From: Paulownia fortunei
Lineage: Eukaryota > Streptophyta > Magnoliopsida > Lamiales > Paulowniaceae
Direction of reading: 5' to 3'
Assembly: GCA_019321725.1 (NCBI GenBank)
Contig: CM033121.1
Span: 992,001 to 1,056,000, forward strand
Length of the DNA: 64,000 nt
Below are positions 13,901-23,783 of this stretch, in pieces (positions within the stretch are counted from its first letter, which is position 1; each line of letters starts with the position of its first letter). The position numbers and the translations under genes were made by a program. Under the pieces are notes generated by a model. It was not told the origin of the DNA. It ran no database searches and worked only from the letters and a program-made list of their open reading frames with translations.

Positions 13901-16900
13901 AAAATCAAATGCGAGGAAATGCCCTGCCATTATTGTGTGGCTGCACCGGTAGAATTGGAGAGAGCGAATCGGAACAAGTCATCGGACAACAACATGGACT
14001 ATATGGAGTTACTTGAAAACGGATTCATACTGAAATGGAATGGAATTAGTTGCAGTAAGTGTGAACGTAGTGGTGGCCGTTGTGGATTTGATGCTAACAA
14101 TGGAACTGTGTGTTTCTGCCGTGATCGGCCCCATAGAGAACATTGCCATGATGGTAAATCACTAAATCCCCTAACTAATGCTATTTTTCCTTTAGCGCCA
14201 TAGTTGTGTTTTGCCGAGTTATTTCATGCACCAGCTCAATGGCATGTAAATCTCACTTGAAATCAAGTTGCAAGACAAGGTAATATCCAAATTTGTGTGT
14301 TCAAGTTGCAACTATAGTCATATGGCAAGAATAACTCTGCTAATTCACAATATCTGATGTGATCATAAGTGAGTTTGCAGCTCAACTGTAGCTGGTATTA
14401 TAGTCCTATAAAGTGATATATTAAAACATTTTGTTTTTGGTATCCTTGCGGGTAAAAGGGGTAGGTAAAATGCACCCTTGTTCACCACTGTTTTACTGAA
14501 AACTCCATTGAAACTTACCATTCATTTCTTACCATCTTTGCTTACCATTTTTCTTTCCTGTGGAAAAAGTGGGCCTGCTAATCCCAATTTTCAACTTAAG
14601 TTGCTGTCACTAAGAGAAAAGCCAACTTTATAGTTAAAAGTTTCCAATAAGAACAGAGAGTATTGGGCTAATTTTCTAGGCACCTTTTTTCTTTGTTTCA
14701 TTTTCTTTTTGTCTTTGGTGTGATATATTGACGTCAAAATATTGAATAATTCAAGACCAGAAAAACAGCTGCTGCTGCAGTGAAATTAATCATATCCAAG
14801 ATTGCTGTCATCAGGAAAAGAACCCTATTAAACTGTGAAGTCTTTCTTGTGTTCTCACTATGAAAATGAAACACAAACCCGAAAATGAAAACCCAAGTCT
14901 ACAAAATCTTCAAAATAGACTTTTTGTACTTTTTTTTTAAAAAAATTAAAGAAAAATATCGATAGGATCTTCTTGAAGTTTCAATTTCGTTCTGATCTGT
15001 AGGAATTTAAAGAATTTTTTTAGCCTTGGTAGGGTCAAGAAGTCAGGTCTATTATCTACGTATTGCTAGTCAACTAGAAAGTGTAGAGTAGGAAACTTCC
15101 GGGCCTCTTGGTTCAGGCTGACCACTTCAAAGGACTATACCCCAAAAATTACAAAAATTACAAAAATTACAAAAATTACAAAAATAAAAGTTTTGCGATA
15201 TTTTGCAAGTGTAGTTTCCAAAAGTCTTCCACAAAGATATTTCCAAGTCAACTAGCGTGTTTGATAGAAACAATGACTTGTTGGAATGAAGCTGTGAAAA
15301 TTAAACAGAACTAGATAAAAGAAAGTTGCTAAACTCTCTGTGGGGGAATTCTTCTTTCCATTTCTTGTTCTTGTTTTATATGGTTTGTTGAGGGAAATTC
15401 AGCAATGGCCCTTGCCAACAATTTGATTTTCTTGTTCCTGTTTCATCTTCTTCTACTCAATTCAGCTGATTCCAAATGCCAAGAATCCTTCGAGTGTGGA
15501 GATCTTGGCTCCTTGGAATTTCCACTCTCCGATTCTAAGGATCCCGGATGCGGGTTATTCATGGTTGATGGCTGTGTTTCTGGAAATCCAAAAATTCAGT
15601 TTGAAGCTGATGGGCCTTGGTATGATATTCTGAAGAAGACATCGCCAAATAAATTCTTAGTTATTGACCCTGTGCTTCAATATCACTTGAATAACAAGAG
15701 TTGTTTTCCTTTTAGAAATTTGTCTCTGCCTCAATCTCCTTTTATTTCATTTACAGTCTCCCCTAATCTCACCTTGTTCGCATGCATCAATCACTCTTAT
15801 AGTGAAGTATTACAAGAATATCTCGAAAACTACAATCACACTTCTTGTCCATTAACCACTCTGTATTATAAAAATCCGGCAACGGTGTCCCTGTTGCCAG
15901 GGAAAGTAGTATCCCTCCAGAATGTTCAATGATTCAACTACCTATAAAGTCTAACCAAGATTCGGGTGATCTGTTCAATCTGTTAACGGCTGAATTTACA
16001 CTAGAGTGTAATGTTTCTGAAGCTTGTTATGAATGTCACCATGGAGGAGGGCAGTGTCTTAGTAACAGCAGGAATGAATTCTTCTGCAAAAAAGGTATCA
16101 TTCTGCTAAAAGCTGGATATTTTCTTGGTAGACCTGATGACCTATGATATTCTATTCTGCCAGAAATCCAGAGCAGGTTCCAGTATTTATGACTTAAATC
16201 GCAGAAACTGTTCAATTTTTGTTTCTCCAGTAAGTTTTTGGTTATTAATCAAAAAGCTAAAGGCTGATAAAACCAGTATCTTTATGTCTTTTGCATGTCT
16301 AAAGTTATTGCTATGGATTTATAGATGTTTTTCATGCCTGTTTCTATTGCTTTCATCAACTGATCTGCCTAATCTGACTCACGAAGTGTTTGCTATGTTA
16401 AACTTGGGTGCAGGTAATAGTAGGTTGGCGCTGATCTTGGCTATAAGTAAGTTAAACAGACAATCATATCCTTCACATTAATCAAATGCATGCACATCCC
16501 ATATCAGATCCCCATTTCTTTCATTCTTGGTATTTCAGACCTTAATGACTCTAATTTGTGGTACTCAGCTATATCTGGAGGTGGAGTCTTACTTCTGCTA
16601 TGCTTGTTGGTGTCCTATATAATCTGGCAACGCAAGAAAAGGATCAATGAGGGCTACCTTCTTTCAAGAAACATATCTTTGGATCCCTCCTCAAAATCAG
16701 ACATTGAAGGCGGAAGCTTCTACTATGGCATTCCTATTTTCTCATACACAGAACTTGAAGAGGCCACCAATAACTTTGATCCTTCTAAAGAACTCGGAGA
16801 TGGAGGCTTTGGGACTGTATACTATGGTAAGAAACCAATGTTAATCAGAATGTATCTACACTAGGTCAATTTAAGTATTAATAAGTAAGTTACAACTAGC

Positions 16901-17923
16901 TGAAATACAATTGGCATCTAGTATAATAGCAAACCTTGGTTATTGTAACTAGGCAAACTTCGGGATGGAAGAGAAGTTGCTATAAAGCGTTTGTATGAGC
17001 ACAACTACAGAAGAGTAGAGCAGTTCATGAATGAAATCAAGATCCTTACTTGTTTGAGGCACCCAAATCTTGTTTCTCTGTATGGCTGCACGTCTAGAAG
17101 AAGCCGGGAACTCTTACTCGTGTATGAATACATTCCCAATGGCACAGTTGCTGATCATCTGCATGGCGAGAGAGCCAAGGGGTCACCCCTAACATGGCCT
17201 GTTCGCATGAGCATTGCCATAGAAACTGCAACCGCATTGGCTTACCTCCACAACTCTGACATAATACACCGTGATGTGAAGACAAACAACATATTACTTG
17301 ACAGCAATTTTTGTGTCAAAGTAGCTGATTTTGGGCTCTCAAGACTCTTTCCCAATGATGTCACTCATATCTCCACTGCCCCTCAAGGGACTCCTGGATA
17401 CGTTGATCCCGAGTACCATCAGTGTTACCAACTCACTGATAAGAGTGATGTCTACAGCTTTGGTGTTGTCCTCATTGAACTCATTTCCTCCATGCCTGCA
17501 GTGGATATAAGCAGGCATAGACATGAAATCAACTTGGCTAACTTAGCTGTCAACAGGATCCAAAGGTGCGCATTTGATGAACTGATCGACTCGTCTCTTG
17601 GATATGAGTCTGATGCTGAAGTCACAAGGATGACTACCTCAGTGGCCGAGTTAGCTTTTCGGTGTCTGCAGCTCGAAAAGGACATGAGGCCTTCAATGGA
17701 TGAGGTAGTGGTTTTTCTGAAGGATATCCAGGGTGGTGAGGATTGCAAATTCGAAAAGATAAAAGAGCCTAATGGTAATATTACCATGCCTGGAAAGATC
17801 CCTCCTTCCCCTGAAACAGATGATGTTGTATTGTTGAAGAATAAGAAATTTCAGTCCTCACCCAATGCTGTCACTGATACTTGGGCTAGTAATAGCTCTA
17901 CTACTACAAGTTCCATTGGGTGA
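10920..17923 (+). CDS. LRK10L1-type receptor-like kinase locus (ectodomain exon A form)
   Basis: Wall-associated-type receptor kinase of the LRK10-like 1 group, close to Arabidopsis At1g25390 as I recall it. Exon A (10920-11688) encodes a signal peptide (about residues 1-30), a GUB_WAK galacturonan-binding domain starting YEACVPKNCGRGPNISFPFY, and a WAK_assoc C-terminus with the CSTCENSGGRCGFNA cysteine motif and CFCPDRPHSRSC. It ends in phase 1 (CCT G|GTAACT) and can join mini-exon 16414-16446, then 16539-16826 and 16953-17923, giving 686 residues, or 675 without the mini-exon. Two further ectodomain exons (B at 13373, C at 15405) lie between A and the kinase and use the same phase, so they look like alternative first exons with their own promoters. 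If exon A is not spliced, translation runs on to a stop at 11762, giving a 280-residue secreted protein. The ectodomain would face the cell wall. The joining of A to the distant kinase is inferred from phase, not seen in transcripts. Confidence 0.75.
11689..13372 (+). other. Interval between ectodomain exons A and B
   Basis: No kinase or ectodomain remnant is visible here. It would be intron for form A and would hold the promoter and leader of exon B. An open frame at 12722-12952 matches no known domain. A run of TGTTCAG-like acceptors is present but no mini-exon with the right phase and hydrophobic coding stands out. Confidence 0.45.
13373..14153 (+). CDS. Alternative ectodomain first exon B of the LRK10L1 locus
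   Basis: A second complete ectodomain exon. It encodes a signal peptide (HILLVHSADE end, about residue 30), a GUB_WAK domain beginning YEACQPTNCGTNPPITIRYPF with the FCGYPGFHVTC core, and a WAK_assoc end with CSKCERSGGRCGFDANNG and CFCRDRPHREHC. It ends GAT G|GTAAAT in phase 1, exactly like exon A, so it can splice to the mini-exon and kinase module to give a 690-residue receptor (679 without the mini-exon). It resembles exon A in layout but the sequences have diverged clearly. An ATG three codons downstream (MVTLPN) is an alternative start. Being nearest to the kinase among the intact ectodomains, this may be the main form. Read-through of the donor would end at 14203. Confidence 0.78.
14154..15404 (+). 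other. Interval between ectodomain exons B and C
   Basis: No coding exon is seen. The region would be intron for forms A and B and promoter for exon C. It contains a 9-bp tandem repeat (listed separately) and T-rich blocks near 14925-14945. Confidence 0.45.
15143..15186. repeat. 9-bp tandem repeat (ACAAAAATT)
   Basis: About four and a half copies of ACAAAAATT lie in tandem, roughly 220 bases before the start codon of ectodomain exon C. It creates a KNYKNYKNY-like open frame that is not a gene. Confidence 0.85.
15405..16094 (+). pseudogene. Ectodomain exon C, LRK10L2-like, with one-base frameshift
   Basis: Encodes a signal peptide and a cysteine-rich GUB_WAK/WAK_assoc ectodomain starting SKCQESFECG and ending CYECHHGGGQC...CKKG. 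It is far closer to the ectodomain exon of the receptor kinase at 31270-31960 than to exons A and B: long runs of DNA are identical, and the match continues into the intron (GTATCATTCTGCTA at both donors). The exon is 690 nt against 691 in the paralogue. The lost base lies at about 15881-15887, where the paralogue reads AACCGATG and this copy reads AACGGTG. After it the frame hits TGA at 15930, leaving a 175-residue secreted product. With the missing base the exon would end in phase 1 and fit the downstream mini-exon and kinase. It is therefore either a decayed cassette or an intact one with a sequence error. Confidence 0.7.
16414..16446 (+). other. 33-nt mini-exon of the LRK10L1 locus
   Basis: Bounded by CAG| and |GTAAGT. 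Read after a phase-1 donor it encodes GNSRLALILAI, a short hydrophobic juxtamembrane piece, and it ends again in phase 1. Its length is a multiple of three, so it can be skipped without changing frame. The second receptor kinase in this window has a mini-exon of the same length, phase and position at 32170-32202. Alternative use of mini-exons in Arabidopsis LRK10-like genes has, to my memory, been tied to receptor localisation. Confidence 0.65.
16539..17923 (+). CDS. Shared transmembrane and kinase module of the LRK10L1 locus
   Basis: Two exons, 16539-16826 and 16953-17923 (intron GT-AG, phase 1). The first encodes one membrane helix (GGGVLLLLCLLVSYIIW) followed by basic RKKR, a juxtamembrane stretch, the FSYTELEEATNNFD entry and the glycine loop LGDGGFGTVYYG. 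The second carries the kinase lysine (REVAIKRL), the catalytic loop IIHRDVKTNNILL (an RD kinase), VADFGLSRL and the activation segment GTPGYVDPEY, and stops after a Ser/Thr-rich tail (TSSIG). All catalytic residues are present, so it should be an active Ser/Thr kinase. This module supplies the cytoplasmic half for every ectodomain exon upstream. An in-frame ATG at 16991 is internal and unlikely to be a natural start. Confidence 0.9.
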
Positions 17924-19868
17924 CAGTTTTGTTTCCATTTGGTTTCTTAGAGAAAATAGATGGTAAGAAATGTGTTCAAACACCCTTTATTATTGTTTAC
18001 AAATGGGTGGGGATCTATGTCAAGTTTCTCTTCATCTTCTGGTCTATGTTTTCTTACAATTCAAAAACATTTACTAATATTATGTAGAGAAAAGGAAATA
18101 AATAAAAACAGGGAATGTACATAGTTAAAAGAGCTTGCTTTTTGGACTTCCTCCTCGGTATTTTTTGTATTAGTAAAACTATGTGCGTTGTACTTTACAA
18201 TAGAAAATTAAATAATGAAAGTAGATAAAAATTATTATTTTAATTTTTATTTTGATGATTGTTACTATTGTATTTTAGTTTTCAATTTCTAGCAATTTTT
18301 TTATTTATTTTTTATAAAAGCTCTTATACTTCTAAATAAATGCCTTTCTACCATTGATGATTTATTTACAAAAAGTATGAGTAATAAGATATATGACCAC
18401 GTTGTAATTATCTATTACTTGTAAATTTAATTTTAAACTTTTAAAATATTCCAATACATAAAAAATAAATCAATCAAAATAAATAATTGAAAAAATTATT
18501 TAAAGAAATTAAATTATTAAATATTAAAACTTGAGTAATAACTTAGCTAAATAAATTCTTACTCTATTAGTTATAAATATTAAAATTTCTGGTTGCATTA
18601 ATCATTTGGCCTTAATGGCTCGAGCCGTCATTTTTTTTATAGAATCCTTTGTGTTTTACTTTTTGAATCTACCAAAAACAGAAAATATATAAAGTTTCTC
18701 TTTTTATGTGGTTGGTTGATGCCATCTTTTTTCTTCATTTTAATCGATAAAATACTGAGAATGAATATTAAGTCATGAATAATGAAGCATTAGTATTTTG
18801 TTAATTCTTTTCTATTGTTTAGATTATAAGTTATTTTTATTAATTTGATATAAATTAATATCAACAAATTTTAAATAAAAATTTATGAAGATAAAAGTTG
18901 AAACAACAAAGGAAACCACTTGCTCAATAAATACAACGTATCCTTAGATATTTTAAATAAATGTATGCCGTGGGAAAAAAAATATTGTCTTAAAAATTGT
19001 TGAGTTAGTTTTAATAGCTCAAAAGGAATTTTTATATATTGTTGAATTTAATATTGTTATATGAATATGATTATAAAATTTAGAAGATTAATGTTTACGA
19101 TGATTTCGGAGGTTCTAAAAATATTTGTTTAAAAAATTATTTATATTTTTGCCGTAAATTCATATTTTCCCCCTTTATAATTGTAATGGGAATAGGACTA
19201 CTGCTAAAAAAATTAGATAAAATAACATAAATTCGTAGTTGTGCAGAGTCCTCTATATGCCCATTGTTTTATTTGAAAATCTCTCTAAATCTACTTTACA
19301 TAAAACATTTTAATATTAAAAGTATTCAAAAAGTTACGATAAAAAGACATTTTTTGTTATATTTTAAACTATACTGCAAAAAATAAATGAAGCCCGGTTG
19401 TGCACTCCTTTTTTTTACTATTCAACACTAATTAATTAAAGTTAAAATATTGTTATAATAAGTAATACAAAACATTTGATCAGACATTTGATTTATTATC
19501 AAAATACCAATGTGTTAAGTGTAACTGCGAGTACATGGAATGTAGAACAAATGTTCAGATTTATATATCATCACAGTTCAATTAACTCAGAAACAGAGTT
19601 TGGAAGAGATCATTCTACGCAAAAAATAAAAAATAAAAACTAAGGCAAGAAGGAAAGTGCATTCAAAGAAGTATATAATAAAGGTGAACACTTCAAAATC
19701 AGTTTGCTGCACAGCAAATATTGCTGCTGCAAAGGTTGTCTAATACATTCGACAATGGCGAATGTTTGAAAATAAGGAAGAAGAAAACAGCACATTCGTA
19801 CAACAAAAGGAGTTCCCTGTTGCTTTTTATTGACTTTAAAATCTAAGATGTTCAATAATTCGGTGACC
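17924..19868. other. Intergenic region between receptor kinase and NAD+ carrier
   Basis: Converging 3' ends: the kinase 3' UTR from the left and the carrier 3' UTR from the right (probably to about 19600). The middle is AT-rich with no recognisable gene or repeat family. Confidence 0.5.
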
Positions 19869-22800
19869 TCAATGCCTAGCAGTTATTTTATCCGTGTTTC
19901 CCAAAGGAATAAGACGAGTTCTATCATTAGATGGGTTTACAGATTGGTGTAAAGTATTGTTTTCTCCAGGTCTTGTTGTTCCCTTCTGAGACTTGATACC
20001 GCCTTTGGGTTTAGGGTGGGGTTCTGAATGCTTCTCCTCTGGAGGTGATACATGCAGCAAAAATCTATGTATCATCTCATAACTGGTAAACGTTATCACA
20101 GCAGATGGAGTTGTTCTCAAGAGATTAGTAGCACAGCCACGATAAAACCCAGGAATGCCTTCTTTTCTAAAAACCTTCTTAATGCAATCAAAGCCGCCTG
20201 CATACTGTAACTCAGAATTCCGCACTTGACCTTGCTCTTGCAGCCTTGAACGTACAACCTGGTGTGAGTTCAAACATTACAACAGCACATCTGATGACAC
20301 CAATAAAAGAAAGAAAGGATATACGCAATGTAATGGGTAAACCTTTCCTGGTTGTGGCTAAATCTTATCAGAAAAATGTTAGGTGCTTATTATTAAGTTG
20401 ACAAGCAAAAGTAAGTCATACCTCATGAGGATAAGTCAACACAGAAGCAACTACTTTTGAAAATGATGAGGCAATTGCAACTTCCCAGGGGCTGAGCTCA
20501 TTACAGCTTTTATTCTCTTCCAAATTGGGAAAGGAGAAAAAAAAAAAAAAAAAACATGATTTGAGTCATCCGGATAATAAAAAATAAGCTCCTACATCTA
20601 AAAAAACCCCTCCCCCTAGCAATACACAAACACACAACCTCCACAACCACAAACACAAAAACATTAAAAGAAATGCAGAAACAGAAGCAGCAGCAGAAAA
20701 CGAAAGACTCAAGGCCTTACCTCGTTTAGCCAAGTAGAATTTTATTCTTTCATATGCAGGGAATTGGATAGCTACGTGACTAATTCCAGCCAAGGAAGGC
20801 AGAAGGCCACTGTACAAGCAATGGCAGAAAAAAAATGTATAAATAAGTCAGCCTAGTAAACTTGCATTTGATTATCTTGCTGCCTATAGAAAAAAAATAG
20901 ATAACTTTAAGTGCCAATAGAATCATTTTATCTCAAGGCATGTTGAAATGGGTACAATGCCCGATAGAGCAAATTTGCTAATCCTCCTGGGTTTTGATGA
21001 AATTGTTCACTGTTTTGCCTACTGAACTGAGGACTGACCTGTACCATCCTCGAAATCCTTCTTCATGGGCTATTCGTCTCAAAGCAGAAAAGATATTCTT
21101 ATAAGGAACCACATCTTGCCTCATTCCTTGTGTCTAAGCACAGAGATGAAGTTCAAATTAGTTTCAAGAAGATATCACAACAATGATACATAAATCAGCT
21201 GTAAGTTAGCGAATTCACAGTCACAGCCCAAGGCTTGCATAGAAGCATTAGATTCATGAAATATCAAATCACATCTTTATAAACACCTAACCAGAGTACC
21301 AATCTTAGATATATGAGTTCTCCTCATTATAGCACGAAATTGCAGAAATACATCTCTCATAATGGATATCAAAGAATAAGGACAACCAATTTTTAAGAAC
21401 TAAGATTTTTTTAAAATAAATGATGAAATTTAAGCATGCAGTGTTTGAAAGGATTATTTATATGACCCATTGACTAAAGCATTCAGGTTACAAGGACATT
21501 CCAACCTACTTGAAGTCGTGTCTTAACAACCCACAAAGGATTTGTTGCAATGGATGTTGCAGCACCAGCTCCTGCAGCAGCTATCATGTTTGAAGCAATT
21601 GTAAGCTGGTCCTTCCTACCCTCTGTATCATTGTAACATATAAAACTATGAGAAGTTAAAGAAAATATCTGCCCAAATATAACTACTCAAATTGTTCCAC
21701 TTTTAATACGACCTGTAGCAAGATCAGGAATAGAGTTATACATATTAGCAAACTCAATAACAAACAAAATATTTCCAAGATATATGAAACCTACCATATG
21801 AATGTAGTAGCTCTTTAAGATGCCCATAAACTGTGAAGTACACCTACAAATCATGAATATTCCATCACTATGAAGATATAAGACGATAAGAAAAGACTTA
21901 TCATAATTTTGCTCAACTGGAAAACATTAAATATTCCAACATTAAAGAAAAAATTAAATTGATCCTGAAACGCCAAATATTACTACTATCGCCCACTCTT
22001 CCCTTTTTTTCTTAAGCAACAATTAAGGGTAAATGATAGAATGCCAGTAGTATATTTCGGAGCACTAATATCAATTCCCCTAAAATTTGTCAAATAGTTC
22101 GGAAAATATGAAGAGTAACAGCTTTGTGAGTAAGCTTAAAAAATCATGTGTTAAGCAAGCAAGCAAGCAAACATGTGGAGGGCTAGCCAAATATTTGCAT
22201 TTGAACATGCTAAACTGCAGTCTGATTATCTTAAGCAACGACACCGAAAAAATGAGACACCAAATTTATCACTCCTGTTTTCTTTTTGGGATGTCCCAAG
22301 ATAAGGCTCCATTTCCTAAAATGAAATTTTTTTCTCAAAAAAAAAAAAAAGAAAAAAGAAAAAAGAAAAAAGAAAAAAGAAAAAACCAACACCAACTCTC
22401 AACCACTTAAATTTTATCAAGGACAATCTTGTAAGCAAATTCATAACTTTTAATATCCAGTCAAACTGGATACTTAAAAATGGGATGGAGGGAGAATAAA
22501 ATTATTCAATAAAGTTTACCCCCTTAATTAAGTTAACCCACTGTCTGCTTCTACTAGTCATCACCAAAATTTATTGAACTGAATCATTTCTTTATCTATG
22601 TTGCAGCTAACGATGTAGATAAAGGACACACTACAAAAGGTTTTCATAAATAAAAGCAATGCCAGTGATAGAGAAACAAAATTGGAGTCTAAAAAGCTAA
22701 CGTTGATAACCTATTAATCTAAAAGAAATGCAAATGTTTTAAATCACATGGAACCTTACACATCAAAGTAAAGTAAATATTATCAAAAATACAGCACAAA

Positions 22801-23783
22801 ACAATTCAAAATAATCCAAAAATCAATCAAATAACAATTACTCCAATAAAAAGCAAATAACAAGAGAACTTTCAAATACTTCAAGGTAACACTCACTGCC
22901 CAATTTGGAAGTAATGCTACCAATGTTGGTGTAAGGCCGCGGTAAAGTCCCTTCAGTCCTTCATTTCGAACAATATTTTGTAGACTCACAAGAATAACAC
23001 TGCCTAATTGTCACCAGAAAAATGTGTAACATAAGATTCAGTGATACTTAAGCAGAGTAATAAAAGTAGACGCGATTTAATCTAACAAAGGTCATCTTTT
23101 TAAAGTTCATTAGGGAAAAATAGTAGCCCCAACCACTGATGAGATGTTCTTGGTTTTTAAGCATCTATTCAGTAGACTGATCTAGGACATAAGTTTACAT
23201 TTTTCTATCTTTCATTCTCAATGTCCATAGCAACATTGAATGTGGGTTCTTTTTGAATTTTATCATTTGAGCAAGTCATAACATAAGTAAGCGACTCTGC
23301 ACACAATCACACATCTCATCAACCCCTTAAACCTGTGAATGCAACCCAAACCTTCGAACTCCACCCAAATCAGAACCACGTAAGTCACAACAGCTGTAGA
23401 GCACAAATAAGCAACTCAATTTTGTAGTAAAATCCATTCCTTTAGTCTAATTAAGCAAAAAATCTCAAGATAATGGAGTCATCAGCAAATACACCTCTAC
23501 GACCAGAATGGTGCATTTCAGGCAAGCCATGGACTTGAAGCCTCGTCTTTATTACATCCAATGGGCACACAAATGTAGCTGCAATTGCACCTGGAATTTA
23601 ATTAAGAAAAATACACATACTAATTATCCCAACTGGACCAAAAAACAAATAAACAAAAAAGACAAAACATCAGTCAAATTGCAAAGAAAAGTAAGTTACT
23701 GAATTACCCGCAGCAGCACCGGCGGAGGCGTCGTAGATGATCTCTTTCGGGCTCCGGCGGTCGCCCGCGACGGCGGCGGCCAT
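19869..23783 (-). CDS. NDT2: NAD+ carrier, NDT2-like, mitochondrial carrier family
   Basis: Exchanges NAD+ for related nucleotides across an organelle membrane. Nine exons: 23783-23708, 23590-23495, 23003-22897, 21843-21795, 21622-21510, 21133-21039, 20809-20721, 20516-20422 and 20258-19869. All phases agree and the product is 369 residues. The three carrier repeats show [22 protein letters not shown] and YPHEVVRSRLQ signatures; the tryptophan in the second is typical of NAD+/folate/pyrimidine carriers. Other landmarks are [39 protein letters not shown] and [22 protein letters not shown]. The N-terminus [20 protein letters not shown] lacks a long presequence. A hydrophilic tail of about 55 residues rich in Lys, Pro and Ser follows the last helix and ends [13 protein letters not shown]; this favours the longer NDT2 (At1g25380) type over NDT1. 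NDT2 is reported in mitochondria, so that location is assumed. Exon 3 uses the acceptor TTAG|GCAGTG; the next AG would break the frame. Confidence 0.9.
22337..22385. repeat. Poly-A and (GAAAAAA)n low-complexity tract in a carrier intron
   Basis: A run of A is followed by five GAAAAAA units. It sits in the intron between exons 3 and 4 of the NDT2-like gene. Confidence 0.85.
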
